DNA from: Phytoactinopolyspora mesophila
GTDB lineage: Bacteria > Actinomycetota > Actinomycetes > Jiangellales > Jiangellaceae
Reading direction: 5' to 3'
Assembly (NCBI RefSeq): GCF_010122465.1
Contig: NZ_WLZY01000001.1
Location: 744,001-808,000, forward strand
DNA length: 64,000 bases
The notes below the pieces were generated by a model. The model worked only from the letters and a program-made list of their open reading frames with translations, was not told the DNA's origin and did no database searches. The position numbers and the translations under genes are program-made. Positions 10,113-18,647 of this stretch are shown here, in pieces (position 1 is the stretch's first letter; every line of letters starts with the position of its first letter).

Positions 10113-10829
10113 ATGCCCGCTGCCACCACCACGTATCTCGAGGCCATCCGGCGCCTGCTCACCCAGCTCGAGGAGCACGAGACCAGCGCCATCGATCAGG
10201 CCGGCCAGCGCGTCGCCCAAAGCATCACCGCCGGAGGGGTTCTGCACGTCTTCGGCAGCGGGCACTCCATGCTGGCAGCGATCGAACCGACCGTGCGGGC
10301 CGGCGGACTCGCTGCGGTCAACCTACTCTTCGACGCTGCCCTCTCCCCCACGGACCCGTCCCGCGTCTCGACGGTCGAGCGGCTGCCGGGCTATGCCGGC
10401 ACGATTCTGCAGCACACGTCCGTCGAGCCCGGAGAGGTCCTGATCGTGATCTCTCACTCGGGGATCAACCCCGTGCCCATCGAGATGGCCGCCGGAGCGC
10501 GCGAGCGCGGCCTCACCGTCGTGGCTGTGACCAGCCTGGAGCATTCCCGCCGCGCGAGCTCACGGCACGTGTCCGGCCGCCGCCTGTATGAGGTCGCTGA
10601 CATCGTGGTGGACACGCACGCCCCGTTCGGCGATACCACGGTCGACCTCGCGAGCGCCGGCACCGGGGCCGTCTCCACCATTCTGGCGTGTGCCGCCGTC
10701 AATGCCATTACCGTGCGCGCCGCGGAACTGCTGGCCGGCAACGGCGCAGACGTCCCGGTTCTGGTCAGTCAGAACGTCGACGGCGGCGACGATCACAACG
10801 AGCGCCAGATCGAGCGCTATCGCCGGTAG
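10113..10829 (+). CDS. SIS-domain sugar-phosphate binding protein
   Basis: 238 aa from the ATG at 10113 (MPAATTTYLEAIRRLL). The upstream 19 codons open at 10056 but look non-coding. A single SIS fold is shown by VLHVFGSGHSM and by VLIVISHSGINPVPIEMA, the phospho-sugar binding Ser/His loop. It resembles the UPF0309 group, related to MurNAc-6-phosphate etherase and sugar isomerases. Context (GntR-UTRA regulator, GH15, oxidoreductase remnant) points to catabolism of a phosphorylated or amino sugar. The exact reaction is unknown. Confidence 0.85.
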   Translation: MPAATTTYLEAIRRLLTQLEEHETSAIDQAGQRVAQSITAGGVLHVFGSGHSMLAAIEPTVRAGGLAAVNLLFDAALSPTDPSRVSTVERLPGYAGTILQHTSVEPGEVLIVISHSGINPVPIEMAAGARERGLTVVAVTSLEHSRRASSRHVSGRRLYEVADIVVDTHAPFGDTTVDLASAGTGAVSTILACAAVNAITVRAAELLAGNGADVPVLVSQNVDGGDDHNERQIERYRR

Positions 10830-10839
10830 CCCGCAACCA

Positions 10840-10890
10840 GATCGGGGACAGGTCGGGGCAGATCGAGGGCGGGTCGGGGACAAGTCGGGG
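10840..10890 (+). repeat. G-rich tract with repeated TCGGGG units
   Basis: Six runs of three or four G occur in about 50 nt, built from GTCGGGGACA-like units (ATCGGGGACA, GTCGGGGCA, GTCGGGGACA, GTCGGGG). It lies between the SIS stop and the ABC transporter start. It could form a G-quadruplex or be a degenerate tandem repeat. Confidence 0.6.
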
Positions 10891-11030
10891 TCTCCGGCTC
10901 ATTCTCCGGGATGACAGCCGCGCCCGGCTCGTTCGTCCGGTGGAGCGGCCAGACCCCTCCAAGATGTGATCTAGCAGCGCAGATGCACCCCTACGGTGGT
11001 CATAGTGAACAACGAGACCGAGGAGTCACT

Positions 11031-11798
11031 GTGACCAGCACCCATCAAGCCGGCCCTCCAGCGGCCCATGCCGTTGACCTCACCAAGGTCTACGGTTCCG
11101 GGGATACCCAAGTGGTGGCGCTGGGCGGTGTGAGCGTCGAATTCACCGCCGGGCAATTCACCGCGATCATGGGACCGTCCGGCTCCGGCAAATCGACCTT
11201 GATGCACTGCATGGCCGCGCTGGACACTCCTAGTACTGGCCAGGTCTTCATCGGCGATGTCGAGCTGAGCTCCCTGAACGACAAGAAGCTGACCAGGATC
11301 CGCCGTGACCGGCTCGGCTTCATCTTCCAGGCTTTCAACCTGGTGCCCACGCTGACTGCCCAGGAGAACATCACCCTTCCCCTCGACATCGCCGGCACCA
11401 AGGTGGACCAGGAATGGTTCGCCACGGTTGTCGCCACCGTCGGACTTGGCGACCGGCTGAAGCACAAGCCCAACGAACTCTCCGGCGGCCAGCAGCAGCG
11501 CGTCGCCTGCGCCCGTGCGCTGGTCAGCCAACCCGACATCATCTTCGCCGACGAGCCCACCGGAAACCTCGACTCGCGTTCCAGCGCCGAGATCCTCGCG
11601 TTCCTGCGCCGGTCGGTCCGTGAATTCGGCCAGACGATCGTCATGGTCACCCACGACCCTGGGGCGGCGGCCCACGCCGACCGGGTGCTCTTCCTCGCTG
11701 ACGGCCAGTTCGTCGACGAGATGATCGATCCCACCGCCGAGAAGGTTCTCGAACGGATGAAGAGCTTCGACGCCACGACCGCCGGGCAGGTGGCGTAA
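11031..11798 (+). CDS. MacB/LolD-type ABC transporter ATPase
   Basis: 255 aa from the GTG at 11031, preceded by GAGGAGT; the frame is open from 10911 but without a start site of that quality. Walker A GPSGSGKST is at 48-56, followed by the signature LSGGQQQR and Walker B IIFADEPTGNLDS. These are the hallmarks of the ATPases that pair with FtsX-like permeases. The permease starts 4 bp after its stop. Such pairs work as mechanotransmission exporters for peptides, lipids or antibiotics; the substrate here is unknown. Confidence 0.95.
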   Translation: MTSTHQAGPPAAHAVDLTKVYGSGDTQVVALGGVSVEFTAGQFTAIMGPSGSGKSTLMHCMAALDTPSTGQVFIGDVELSSLNDKKLTRIRRDRLGFIFQAFNLVPTLTAQENITLPLDIAGTKVDQEWFATVVATVGLGDRLKHKPNELSGGQQQRVACARALVSQPDIIFADEPTGNLDSRSSAEILAFLRRSVREFGQTIVMVTHDPGAAAHADRVLFLADGQFVDEMIDPTAEKVLERMKSFDATTAGQVA

Positions 11799-11802
11799 GC
11801 CC

Positions 11803-14367
11803 ATGCTGCGCGCCACTCTCAAGAGTCTCGCCGCCCGCAAGCTGCGGCTCGGTATGAGCGCCTTCGCGATCGTCATCGGCGTGGCGTTCGTCGTCGGCTC
11901 CTTCGTCTTCACCGACACACTCAACCGGACATTCAGCGACATCTTCAGCGACCTCAACGCCGACGTCGTCGTCGGGCCCGCGACGCCGGAAGGCCAAGAC
12001 TCGTTCGTCTCGATGGCTGGTTCAGGCGCCGGCGTGGCCGTGCCCGCCGCCGTCGTCGACGAAATCGCCCAAGTTCCCGGTGTGGAGCGAGCGATCGGCG
12101 AGGTGGAGAACTCCAGCGTCTACATCCTCGACAAGGACGACAAGGTCGTCGGCGTCGCGGGTGCTCCAGGCATCGCCGTGAACTACCTCGAAGGGATGGC
12201 CGAGGATGGCGACGACGTTCTCCAGCTCGTCGACGGCCGTCCACCCGAACGGCCCGGAGAGGTGGTCGTCGATGATCAGACCATCGACAAGACCGGCTAC
12301 GAGATCGGGGACGAAGTCTCGATCATCACGCTGGGAGACGAGCCCAGGATCACCGCCGACATCGTGGGGATCGTCCGGTTCGGCGATGACGGCAGCCTGG
12401 CCGGTGCCAGCTTGGTGGCCTTCGAGACCAGCACCGCACAAGAACTCTTCCTGGACGGCGAGAACGCCTTCAGCCAGGTCCAGATCACCGCTGAGGCCGG
12501 TATCGAACCGGAGGAGCTGCGCGCGAGCGTCGCTGCTGTCTTGCCGGACACCCTGGAGGCACGTACCGGAGCGGAGGTGGACGACGAGTTCGCCTCGGCC
12601 GTCGAGGAAGGCATCGGGTTCTTCAACACGTTCCTGCTGGTGTTCGCCGCCATCGCGCTGTTCGTCGGAGTCTTCCTCATCCTCAACACGTTCTCGATCC
12701 TGGTCGCACAGCGCAGCCGGGAGATGGCGCTGTTCCGTGCGCTCGGCGCCGAGCGACGGCAGGTCACCCGGTCGGTGATGATCGAGTCCGTGGTCGTAGG
12801 TCTGGTCGGAGGCACACTCGGGCTCGTGCTCGGGCTGGGCATCGCCTGGCTGCTGCAGGTGGTCTTCGCCGCGTTCGGCATGGACTTCGGGACCGGGCTC
12901 GTCCTCCAGCCGCGAACCGTCGTTGTCGCCTACGTGGTCGGAGTGCTGGTCACCATGGTGGCGGCCTTCGTGCCAGCGCGCCGCGCCGCCAAGATCCCAC
13001 CGATCGCCGCGATGCGCGAGGACGCCACACTGCCGGAGTCTTCACGGCGCACGCGCTGGCTGATCGGCGGCGCCGTCACCGTCGTCGGCGCCGCGGCCAT
13101 GGTGGCCGGGCTGGCCGACATCGCGACCAATGCGTTGCTCTTCGTCGGCGCCGGTGTCCTCGCGGTCTTCGTCGGTGTGGCCCTGCTGGCACCCATCATC
13201 TCGGTTCCCATCATCTCGGTGATCACCAGCTGGTATCCACGGGTCTTCGGAACCACCGGCCGGCTCGCCAAGCAGAACGCGATGCGCAATCCGCGCCGGA
13301 CGGCCGCGACCGCTTCCGCCTTGATGATCGGCCTGGCCTTGGTCTCGGCGATCGCCGTCGTGGGCGCGTCGACCAAGAAAAGCACCGACGAGGCGCTCGA
13401 CGATGGCCTGAACGCTGACTTCGTCATCGCCAATGCCACTCCCGGGCAGCCGTTCTCGCCCGAGGTCGGCGAACGGGCCCAACAGACCGAGGGTGTCGAC
13501 ACCGTCGCCGTCGTGCGCTACGTGTTCGCCGTCGTCGACGGATCCCAGGACATGATCACAGCCCTGGAACCGGACGCCTTCAACCAGGCCAGTCCGATCG
13601 AGATGGTCGAGGGTGCCCTCGACGTGTCCGGGGACGGCGCCATCGTGGGCGAAGGTCGCGCCGACCGCGACGGCATCGACATCGGGGACACCGTCAGGTT
13701 CGATGTCACCGGCGGTCATGCCGAGGTGACCGTGGCCGGCATCTACGACGACGACCACCCGCTGCTCGGCGGTGGCTTCCTCGTCGGGCTGGACACGCCG
13801 CGTGCCGCCGGGCTGCCAGATGCCGACTCGACGCTTTATGTCCTGGCCGCGGACGGAGCCGACATCACGCAGGTGCAGGCCGCCCTCGACCAGGCGACGG
13901 CGGAACTTCCCACGGTGACGGTACAGAACCGGGAGGAATACAAGCAGGCATCCCGCGACGGCATAGACCAGATGCTGAACATCGTCTACGCGCTGCTGGG
14001 CCTGGCCGTACTCATCGCCATCCTCGGCATCGTCAACACCTTGGCGCTCTCAGTGCTGGAACGCACCCGGGAGGTGGGCTTGCTGCGGGCGGTGGGCCTG
14101 AGCCGCCGGCAGCTTCGCCGGACGGTGCGGCTGGAGTCGATCGCCATCGCGGTGCTGGGTGCGGTGCTCGGCATCGGGCTGGGGCTGTTGTTCGGTATCT
14201 CGCTGCAGCAGGCGCTCTCCGACGACGGGCTCGCTGTCCTGGACGTGCCGCTCGGGCAGCTGATTGCGTTCGTGGTCATGTCCGCGGTGGTCGGCGTGCT
14301 GGCGGCGGTGTGGCCGGCCCGGCGGGCGGCCAAGCTCGACGTGCTGCGGGCGATCACCACCGAATAG
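11803..14367 (+). CDS. FtsX-like ABC permease, two fused units
   Basis: 854 aa. A first helix is near residues 18-38, followed by a large extracellular MacB-like domain and then a three-helix FtsX core at about 270-395 ending in PARRAAKIPPIAAMRE. A second unit repeats this pattern: helices at about 425-490, an extracellular domain, and the last helices from about 725. It ends in PARRAAKLDVLRAITTE. The internal duplication is typical of actinobacterial permeases that work as one polypeptide with the preceding ATPase. Likely an exporter or lipoprotein-type extractor. Confidence 0.94.
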   Translation: MLRATLKSLAARKLRLGMSAFAIVIGVAFVVGSFVFTDTLNRTFSDIFSDLNADVVVGPATPEGQDSFVSMAGSGAGVAVPAAVVDEIAQVPGVERAIGEVENSSVYILDKDDKVVGVAGAPGIAVNYLEGMAEDGDDVLQLVDGRPPERPGEVVVDDQTIDKTGYEIGDEVSIITLGDEPRITADIVGIVRFGDDGSLAGASLVAFETSTAQELFLDGENAFSQVQITAEAGIEPEELRASVAAVLPDTLEARTGAEVDDEFASAVEEGIGFFNTFLLVFAAIALFVGVFLILNTFSILVAQRSREMALFRALGAERRQVTRSVMIESVVVGLVGGTLGLVLGLGIAWLLQVVFAAFGMDFGTGLVLQPRTVVVAYVVGVLVTMVAAFVPARRAAKIPPIAAMREDATLPESSRRTRWLIGGAVTVVGAAAMVAGLADIATNALLFVGAGVLAVFVGVALLAPIISVPIISVITSWYPRVFGTTGRLAKQNAMRNPRRTAATASALMIGLALVSAIAVVGASTKKSTDEALDDGLNADFVIANATPGQPFSPEVGERAQQTEGVDTVAVVRYVFAVVDGSQDMITALEPDAFNQASPIEMVEGALDVSGDGAIVGEGRADRDGIDIGDTVRFDVTGGHAEVTVAGIYDDDHPLLGGGFLVGLDTPRAAGLPDADSTLYVLAADGADITQVQAALDQATAELPTVTVQNREEYKQASRDGIDQMLNIVYALLGLAVLIAILGIVNTLALSVLERTREVGLLRAVGLSRRQLRRTVRLESIAIAVLGAVLGIGLGLLFGISLQQALSDDGLAVLDVPLGQLIAFVVMSAVVGVLAAVWPARRAAKLDVLRAITTE

Positions 14368-14372
14368 GTGAT

Positions 14373-14501
14373 CCCGGCAAATGGGGTGTTTCCTCGCCCA
14401 GCAGGCTCGGTCGAGGGGAGGCTTCGCCATCGGTCTGCCTCGCCAGCTGATGGTCGCGCTCGCCATGCCCAGCACACCATGGAAAGACCCCATTTGCCGG
14501 G
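14373..14501. repeat. Repeat family A, copy 2: long hairpin with conserved core
   Basis: The arm at 14373-14393 (CCCGGCAAATGGGG, then TGTTTCC) pairs with 14481-14501 with a single mismatch over 21 bp. The 87-nt loop contains the same blocks as copy 1 at 7524-7631 plus about 19 extra nt. It lies between the convergent permease and HAD genes, a good place for a bidirectional terminator. Confidence 0.85.
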
Positions 14502-14595
14502 CCCATAGACCGTCGGATCCTCAAAGGGGGACGAACACATGTGGGCGCTTCTTGTACTCGCTGGATCGCTGAACGACGGGTCTGCGGACCGTGGC

Positions 14596-15270
14596 TCAGC
14601 GGCCGGCGGGGCCGGCTCCGAACGCGGCGACGAGTCCGGCGGGATCGATGCCGGCAAGCGTCTCGACGAGCGCCAAGCCCGGCCGGGGCTCGAGGCCGAC
14701 GGTGTTCGGAACGCCCAGCACCGGCATTCCGGCCGCGATGCCGGAGGCAACGCCGGTCGGTGAGTCCTCGATGACCACACAGTCGGCCGGGGACACCCCG
14801 AGCTCCGCGGCGGCGGCGAGGTACGGCTCGGGGTGCGGTTTACCCTTGCTGACCGAATCACCGGTGATCACGGCGGCGAACGTGTCGGAGGGCAGCTGGC
14901 TGATCACTGCGTCGGCGAGTACGCGGTAAGACATTGTCACCAGCGCGCATGGCACACCGGCCGCACTCAGCTGCGAGAGCAGCTCCACGGCTCCCGGGCG
15001 CCACTCGACGCCCTGTTTGACACCGGCCAGTACCTCGCTGAGCAGGCGATCGACGACCTCGGCCGCAGTGATCGGGAGACCGGCCTTGTTCCGGATGTAC
15101 TCCCCCGCCTTCAGCAGTTCACTGCCGACGAGCGCCAGGCTGTCCGCCTCGGTCCACACCCCGCCGTGGCTTTTGACCAGGTCTTGCTCGGCGGCGATCC
15201 AGAGTGGTTCGGTGTCGACGATGGTGCCGTCCATATCCCACAGGACGGCGGCCGGATTTCGGGATAACAC
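14596..15270 (-). CDS. HAD-superfamily phosphatase (beta-phosphoglucomutase-like)
   Basis: 224 aa from the GTG at 15270, which has GAGG 8 nt upstream; the frame extends to a GTG at 15291 without a site. Motif I LWDMDGTIVDTEP carries the nucleophilic Asp. Motif II is the VTMS region, and motif III/IV is SKGKPHPEPYLAAA followed by VIEDSPTGVASGIAAGM. The helical cap between motifs I and II is subfamily I, like sugar-phosphate phosphatases and phosphoglucomutases. Substrate unknown. It converges on the ABC permease across repeat A2. Confidence 0.92.
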   Translation of the reverse strand: MLSRNPAAVLWDMDGTIVDTEPLWIAAEQDLVKSHGGVWTEADSLALVGSELLKAGEYIRNKAGLPITAAEVVDRLLSEVLAGVKQGVEWRPGAVELLSQLSAAGVPCALVTMSYRVLADAVISQLPSDTFAAVITGDSVSKGKPHPEPYLAAAAELGVSPADCVVIEDSPTGVASGIAAGMPVLGVPNTVGLEPRPGLALVETLAGIDPAGLVAAFGAGPAGR

Positions 15271-15306
15271 GGTCCCATCCTCGCATGTCACCGACTGCCC
15301 GCTGCG

Positions 15307-15377
15307 GGACGCTACGTTGTGTCCTGCAACTCGAGCGTCATCGGGCTCAGTCCGCAGGACGCTACGTTGCGTCCTGC
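15307..15377. repeat. Repeat family B, copy 1: direct and inverted GTCCTGC repeats
   Basis: GGACGCTACGTTGTGTCCTG (15307-15326) recurs almost exactly at 15357-15376, 50 bp later. Between them GTCCTGC and GCAGGAC form a hairpin whose loop contains TCGAGCG and GGGCTCA. The same loop blocks occur in the hairpin at 23505-23556. Confidence 0.8.
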
Positions 15378-15514
15378 AGCGCGAGGCGGAATCGGATGTG
15401 AAACCATCAACGGATGCACCCTCAACCAGTCAGACACGCCCCGGCGACCGCGACGCTCGCGGTGTGGCCTCGTAGTCTGACTGTTGACAGTGTCACCGAC
15501 GGGGAAGGATCAGA

Positions 15515-16366
15515 GTGATCGAACTCGAGAGCGTTCCGCAACTGCGCGAGCCGGTTCTCATCGCCGCGTTCGAAGGGTGGAACGATGCCGGCGAGTCGGC
15601 GACGGCCGCCGTTGAACACCTCGAGCAGATCTGGCAAGCCGAACCGCTTGCGTCGCTCGATCCTGATGAGTATTACGACTTCCAGGTCAACCGTCCCGTC
15701 GTCTCCCTCGACGCCGACGGCATCCGCAGCGTGCGCTGGCCCACCACCCGGATCACCATCGCTCAGAGCCCCGAACTTTCTCGCGACGTCGTGCTCCTGC
15801 GGGGTATCGAGCCCAACATGCGCTGGCGGGGTTTCTGCGCAGAGCTGCTGGGGGCTGCGGCGGAACTCGGCATCGAGCAGGTGATCTCCCTCGGAGCGCT
15901 CCTCGCCGACGTGCCGCACACCCGCCCGGTCCCCGTCACCGCCACGACGAGCGATCCAGACGGTGCCAGCGCGCTGGGCCTGGAGCCGTCGCGCTACGAG
16001 GGCCCCACGGGCATCGTCGGCGTTTTCCAGGACGCTGCGACGGTCGCCGGGCTCGACGCGATCTCGCTCTGGGCCGCAGTTCCCCATTACGTCGGCCAGT
16101 CCCCCTGCCCCAAGGCCACCGTCGTGCTGTTGCGGCGGCTGGAGGACCTGCTGGAGATGGCGGTGCCGCTGGGCGACCTGCCGGAGCAGGCCGAAGCGTG
16201 GCAGCACGGCGTCGAAGAGCTCGCCCAAGAAGACAGCGATGTCGCCGAGTACGTCAGCCGGCTCGAAGAAGCCTCCGACGCCATCGATCTCCCCGAAGCC
16301 TCAGGGGAACACATCGCCCGGGAGTTCGAGCGCTACCTGCGCCGCCGCGGCATCGGCGACACCTGA
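15515..16366 (+). CDS. PAC2-family protein
   Basis: 283 aa, GTG start with GAAGGA upstream. The N-terminal IAAFEGWNDAGESATAAVEHL is the PAC2 signature, and the whole length fits the actinobacterial family (proteasome-assembly-chaperone fold). It is related by fold to archaeal and eukaryotic proteasome assembly chaperones. In mycobacteria a homologue also lies in the wider proteasome region, but a chaperone role in bacteria is not established. The C-terminal 60 residues are acidic and helical. It is probably monocistronic. Confidence 0.9.
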   Translation: MIELESVPQLREPVLIAAFEGWNDAGESATAAVEHLEQIWQAEPLASLDPDEYYDFQVNRPVVSLDADGIRSVRWPTTRITIAQSPELSRDVVLLRGIEPNMRWRGFCAELLGAAAELGIEQVISLGALLADVPHTRPVPVTATTSDPDGASALGLEPSRYEGPTGIVGVFQDAATVAGLDAISLWAAVPHYVGQSPCPKATVVLLRRLEDLLEMAVPLGDLPEQAEAWQHGVEELAQEDSDVAEYVSRLEEASDAIDLPEASGEHIAREFERYLRRRGIGDT

Positions 16367-16441
16367 TTCGCGCGGCATCTTCCGTGAACATACGGTCGCT
16401 CCGTGTGATGCGTTCGCGGCTCGAGCCACCGAACTGCTTGG

Positions 16442-16903
16442 CTATTCGAGGGTGACAGGTTGCGGGAATCCACCGTCCCCGCGCTGGCCGGCGACGTGGT
16501 CGTCCGGACATGGCAAATCTGCCATGGCAGTCCGCCTCGTGTCGATCTCCACTGTGTATCGGACGCACAGAATCACCGTTGCATCGTCGTAAGTCCAGCC
16601 ACCGCCGGTTATGGCACGCGCCCTAAACGACACTCCGATCTCCACAGCGCTATTCTCTCCGTCCGCGACATGGAAGACCTGCCTGGAGGCACCCGGCGAC
16701 TCCGCCGTCGCCAGTACCGCACCTCGTACCCGTGCCTCGTCTATGTCACCGACCGCTTCTGCGATCTCGCCCTCAAGCGCCAGCGCCCGACTGCGGACTT
16801 CTGCGGTCGCTTCCTCCAAGGCGCTTGGGGCCTGGCAACCGGAAAGAGCCACCAAGACCGCTAAGCTCACGGCCCCCGAAGCGCCATGCAGACGTCTCGT
16901 CAC
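16442..16903 (-). CDS. Putative lipoprotein of unknown function
   Basis: 153 aa from the GTG at 16903; a GTG at 16915 would start inside the palindromic repeat C1. The N-terminus has Arg residues, a hydrophobic stretch and a lipobox LSGC, so the mature protein should be lipid-anchored outside the membrane. The mature part begins with a short helical region rich in Glu and Ala (about 25-60), followed by beta-type sequence with two further Cys. No family recognised. The start is uncertain because neither option has a ribosome site. Confidence 0.65.
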   Translation of the reverse strand: MTRRLHGASGAVSLAVLVALSGCQAPSALEEATAEVRSRALALEGEIAEAVGDIDEARVRGAVLATAESPGASRQVFHVADGENSAVEIGVSFRARAITGGGWTYDDATVILCVRYTVEIDTRRTAMADLPCPDDHVAGQRGDGGFPQPVTLE

Positions 16904-16905
16904 AA

Positions 16906-16951
16906 TGATGAACACTAGTTGACGAATATGGTCACTTAGTGTTCATGATCA
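16906..16951. repeat. Repeat family C, copy 1: palindrome
   Basis: GAACACTA (16910-16917) pairs with TAGTGTTC (16937-16944), extended by TGAT/ATCA and GAC/GTC with small gaps. The sequence is a close relative of the 25-bp palindrome at 43787-43841. It sits at the 3' end of the PIM operon and just before a lipoprotein gene. Confidence 0.75.
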
Positions 16952-16959
16952 TGAGGAGG

Positions 16960-17505
16960 TCAGCCGTTGAAGGCGCGGGGCACGGTGTCGTCGAGTTCGA
17001 CAGGCTCCGGCCACGGTGCGTGCCCGGCCAGTCGCAGCCAGCGCACCAGGAGCTTGCGGCGCAGCCGTTGCGCGCCGCGGACCAGCTCGTTGTGGAATCG
17101 CCTGGCGTGTGCCGCGCGCCGGCAGGCCATCCCCAGCTCACCCAGTGCCTCGGCGAGCTCCGGTTCCTCATCCCGCCAGACGGCCAGTTCCTCAGGCTCG
17201 TCGAGGGCGGCACCCAGCACGGCCGTGAGATCGCTTTCAGCTTGGTGCCGGCCGTCCTCGTCGACAGTGCGAGCCCGCGACGCGGCGTCGGCGATCACGA
17301 CTGACGTCGCGGGATCGAGCAGGTTGGACGTGGCCAGCTCCAGCGCCGACGCCGAGCGCCGCAGCAGCTCCGCGTCGAGCACCGCCCTGGAGGCGTCCAC
17401 GCGGGCGTGGAGCCGGTCCAGACGTCCCGCGGTCCAGGAGAGGTAGATGCCCAACAGCAGCAGTACGCCACCGGCAACCAGAATCCAGATCACAAAGGTG
17501 GACAC
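16960..17505 (-). CDS. Membrane-anchored protein at end of PIM operon
   Basis: 181 aa. One transmembrane helix at residues 4-23 (IWILVAGGVLLLLGIYL) is followed by a long helical, charged cytoplasmic or extracellular domain (WTAGRLDRLHARVDASRAVL). The helical pattern faintly recalls LemA but lacks its core motifs. The GTG start abuts the pimA stop (TAGTG), so it is translated with pimA. Its place suggests a role linked to PIM synthesis or the envelope; function unknown. Confidence 0.8.
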   Translation of the reverse strand: MSTFVIWILVAGGVLLLLGIYLSWTAGRLDRLHARVDASRAVLDAELLRRSASALELATSNLLDPATSVVIADAASRARTVDEDGRHQAESDLTAVLGAALDEPEELAVWRDEEPELAEALGELGMACRRAAHARRFHNELVRGAQRLRRKLLVRWLRLAGHAPWPEPVELDDTVPRAFNG

Positions 17506-18647
17506 TATCGACCCGGCATCCGGAATCGGCGGCTGGCCGCCGGCGTGCCGACGGCGAGAACCATCTCGTAGACGGACAGCACCTCGGTCGTGATCTCCGA
17601 CCAGTCGTAGCGGCGCACTGCCGCCGAAGCGGCGTCGCGGTAGCGCTGCCGGCGTTCATCGTCGGCCAGGAGTGCGCACGCCTCGGTCGCGAGAGAATCC
17701 GCGTCGCCCACTGGAACCAGCGAGCCGAGCCTGCCGTCGTCCAGCACGGCGCGAAACGCGGCGAGATCACTCGCGAGCACCGGCGCCCCGGCCGCCATCG
17801 CCTCGACCAGGACGATGCCGAACGACTCACCGCCGGTGTGCGGCGCGATGTAGACGTCGCTACTGGCCAGCATGGCGGCCTTCTCGTCGTCGGTCACGGC
17901 GCCGAGGAATGTCACCGCGTCGCGGTGCTCAGCCGGAATCTGCGCGCGGGCCTCTTCGACGTCGCCGGGGCCGGCGACCAGCAGCCGGGCGCCGGGGAAG
18001 TCGGTGTGGATGGTCGGCCATGCCGCGAGGAGCACCGGCAAGCCCTTGCGGGGCTCGTCGACCCGGCCGAGGAACGAGAGGGTGCCACCATCACCCTGCC
18101 AGTCGGGGCGGGGCTGCACGTCGAAACGGTCGACGTAGAGTCCATTCGGGATGAGCACCGCGTCACCGCCCAAGTGCTGCACGATAGTTCGCCGGGCCTC
18201 TTCGGACACCGCGATGCGAGCGCTGAGCTTCTCCAGAGTCGACTGCAAGATCCCGTGCGCGGCGCTGAGCACGCGGGAACGCTTCGAGCCCTGGTGGAAT
18301 GTGGCCACCGCCGGGACGTCGGCCCACCAGGTGGCCAGCAGTCCCAGGCTCAGCGTCTCGGGTTCGTGAATGTGCACTAGATCGAACTTGCCGTCGGTGA
18401 GCCAGCGCCGCACGCGGGCGGCCGCGCGCGGGCCGAACAGGATGCGCGCCACCGAGCCGTTGTACGGCACCGATATGGGGCGCCCCGCCTTCACCACATA
18501 GGACGGCACGACGTCGTCGTCACCGCCCGGCGCGAGGACGGACACGTTGTGCCCACGCGCCATCAGCTCCTCGGTGAAGTCCCGGATGTGGAATTGCACG
18601 CCGCCCGGGACCTGCCAGGAGTACGGGCAGACGATTCCAATGTTCAC
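17505..18647 (-). CDS. pimA: Phosphatidylinositol alpha-mannosyltransferase PimA
   Basis: 380 aa, GT4/GT-B fold. The opening MNIGIVCPYSWQVPGGVQFH carries the GDP-mannose/acceptor Gly-Gly loop. HIHEPETLSLGLL near 95 and GESFGIVLVEAMAAG near 275 (the E-x7-E motif) are characteristic. It transfers the first mannose from GDP-mannose to position 2 of the inositol ring of phosphatidylinositol at the inner membrane face. Its neighbours pgsA and patA supply and acylate the lipid. Length matches mycobacterial PimA. Confidence 0.95.
   Translation of the reverse strand: MNIGIVCPYSWQVPGGVQFHIRDFTEELMARGHNVSVLAPGGDDDVVPSYVVKAGRPISVPYNGSVARILFGPRAAARVRRWLTDGKFDLVHIHEPETLSLGLLATWWADVPAVATFHQGSKRSRVLSAAHGILQSTLEKLSARIAVSEEARRTIVQHLGGDAVLIPNGLYVDRFDVQPRPDWQGDGGTLSFLGRVDEPRKGLPVLLAAWPTIHTDFPGARLLVAGPGDVEEARAQIPAEHRDAVTFLGAVTDDEKAAMLASSDVYIAPHTGGESFGIVLVEAMAAGAPVLASDLAAFRAVLDDGRLGSLVPVGDADSLATEACALLADDERRQRYRDAASAAVRRYDWSEITTEVLSVYEMVLAVGTPAASRRFRMPGR

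Noticed and set aside
14539-14763. Plus-strand frame with a good ribosome site (MWALLVLAGSLNDG)
   Set aside because: It soon runs antisense to the HAD gene, and its composition is that of a shadow frame.
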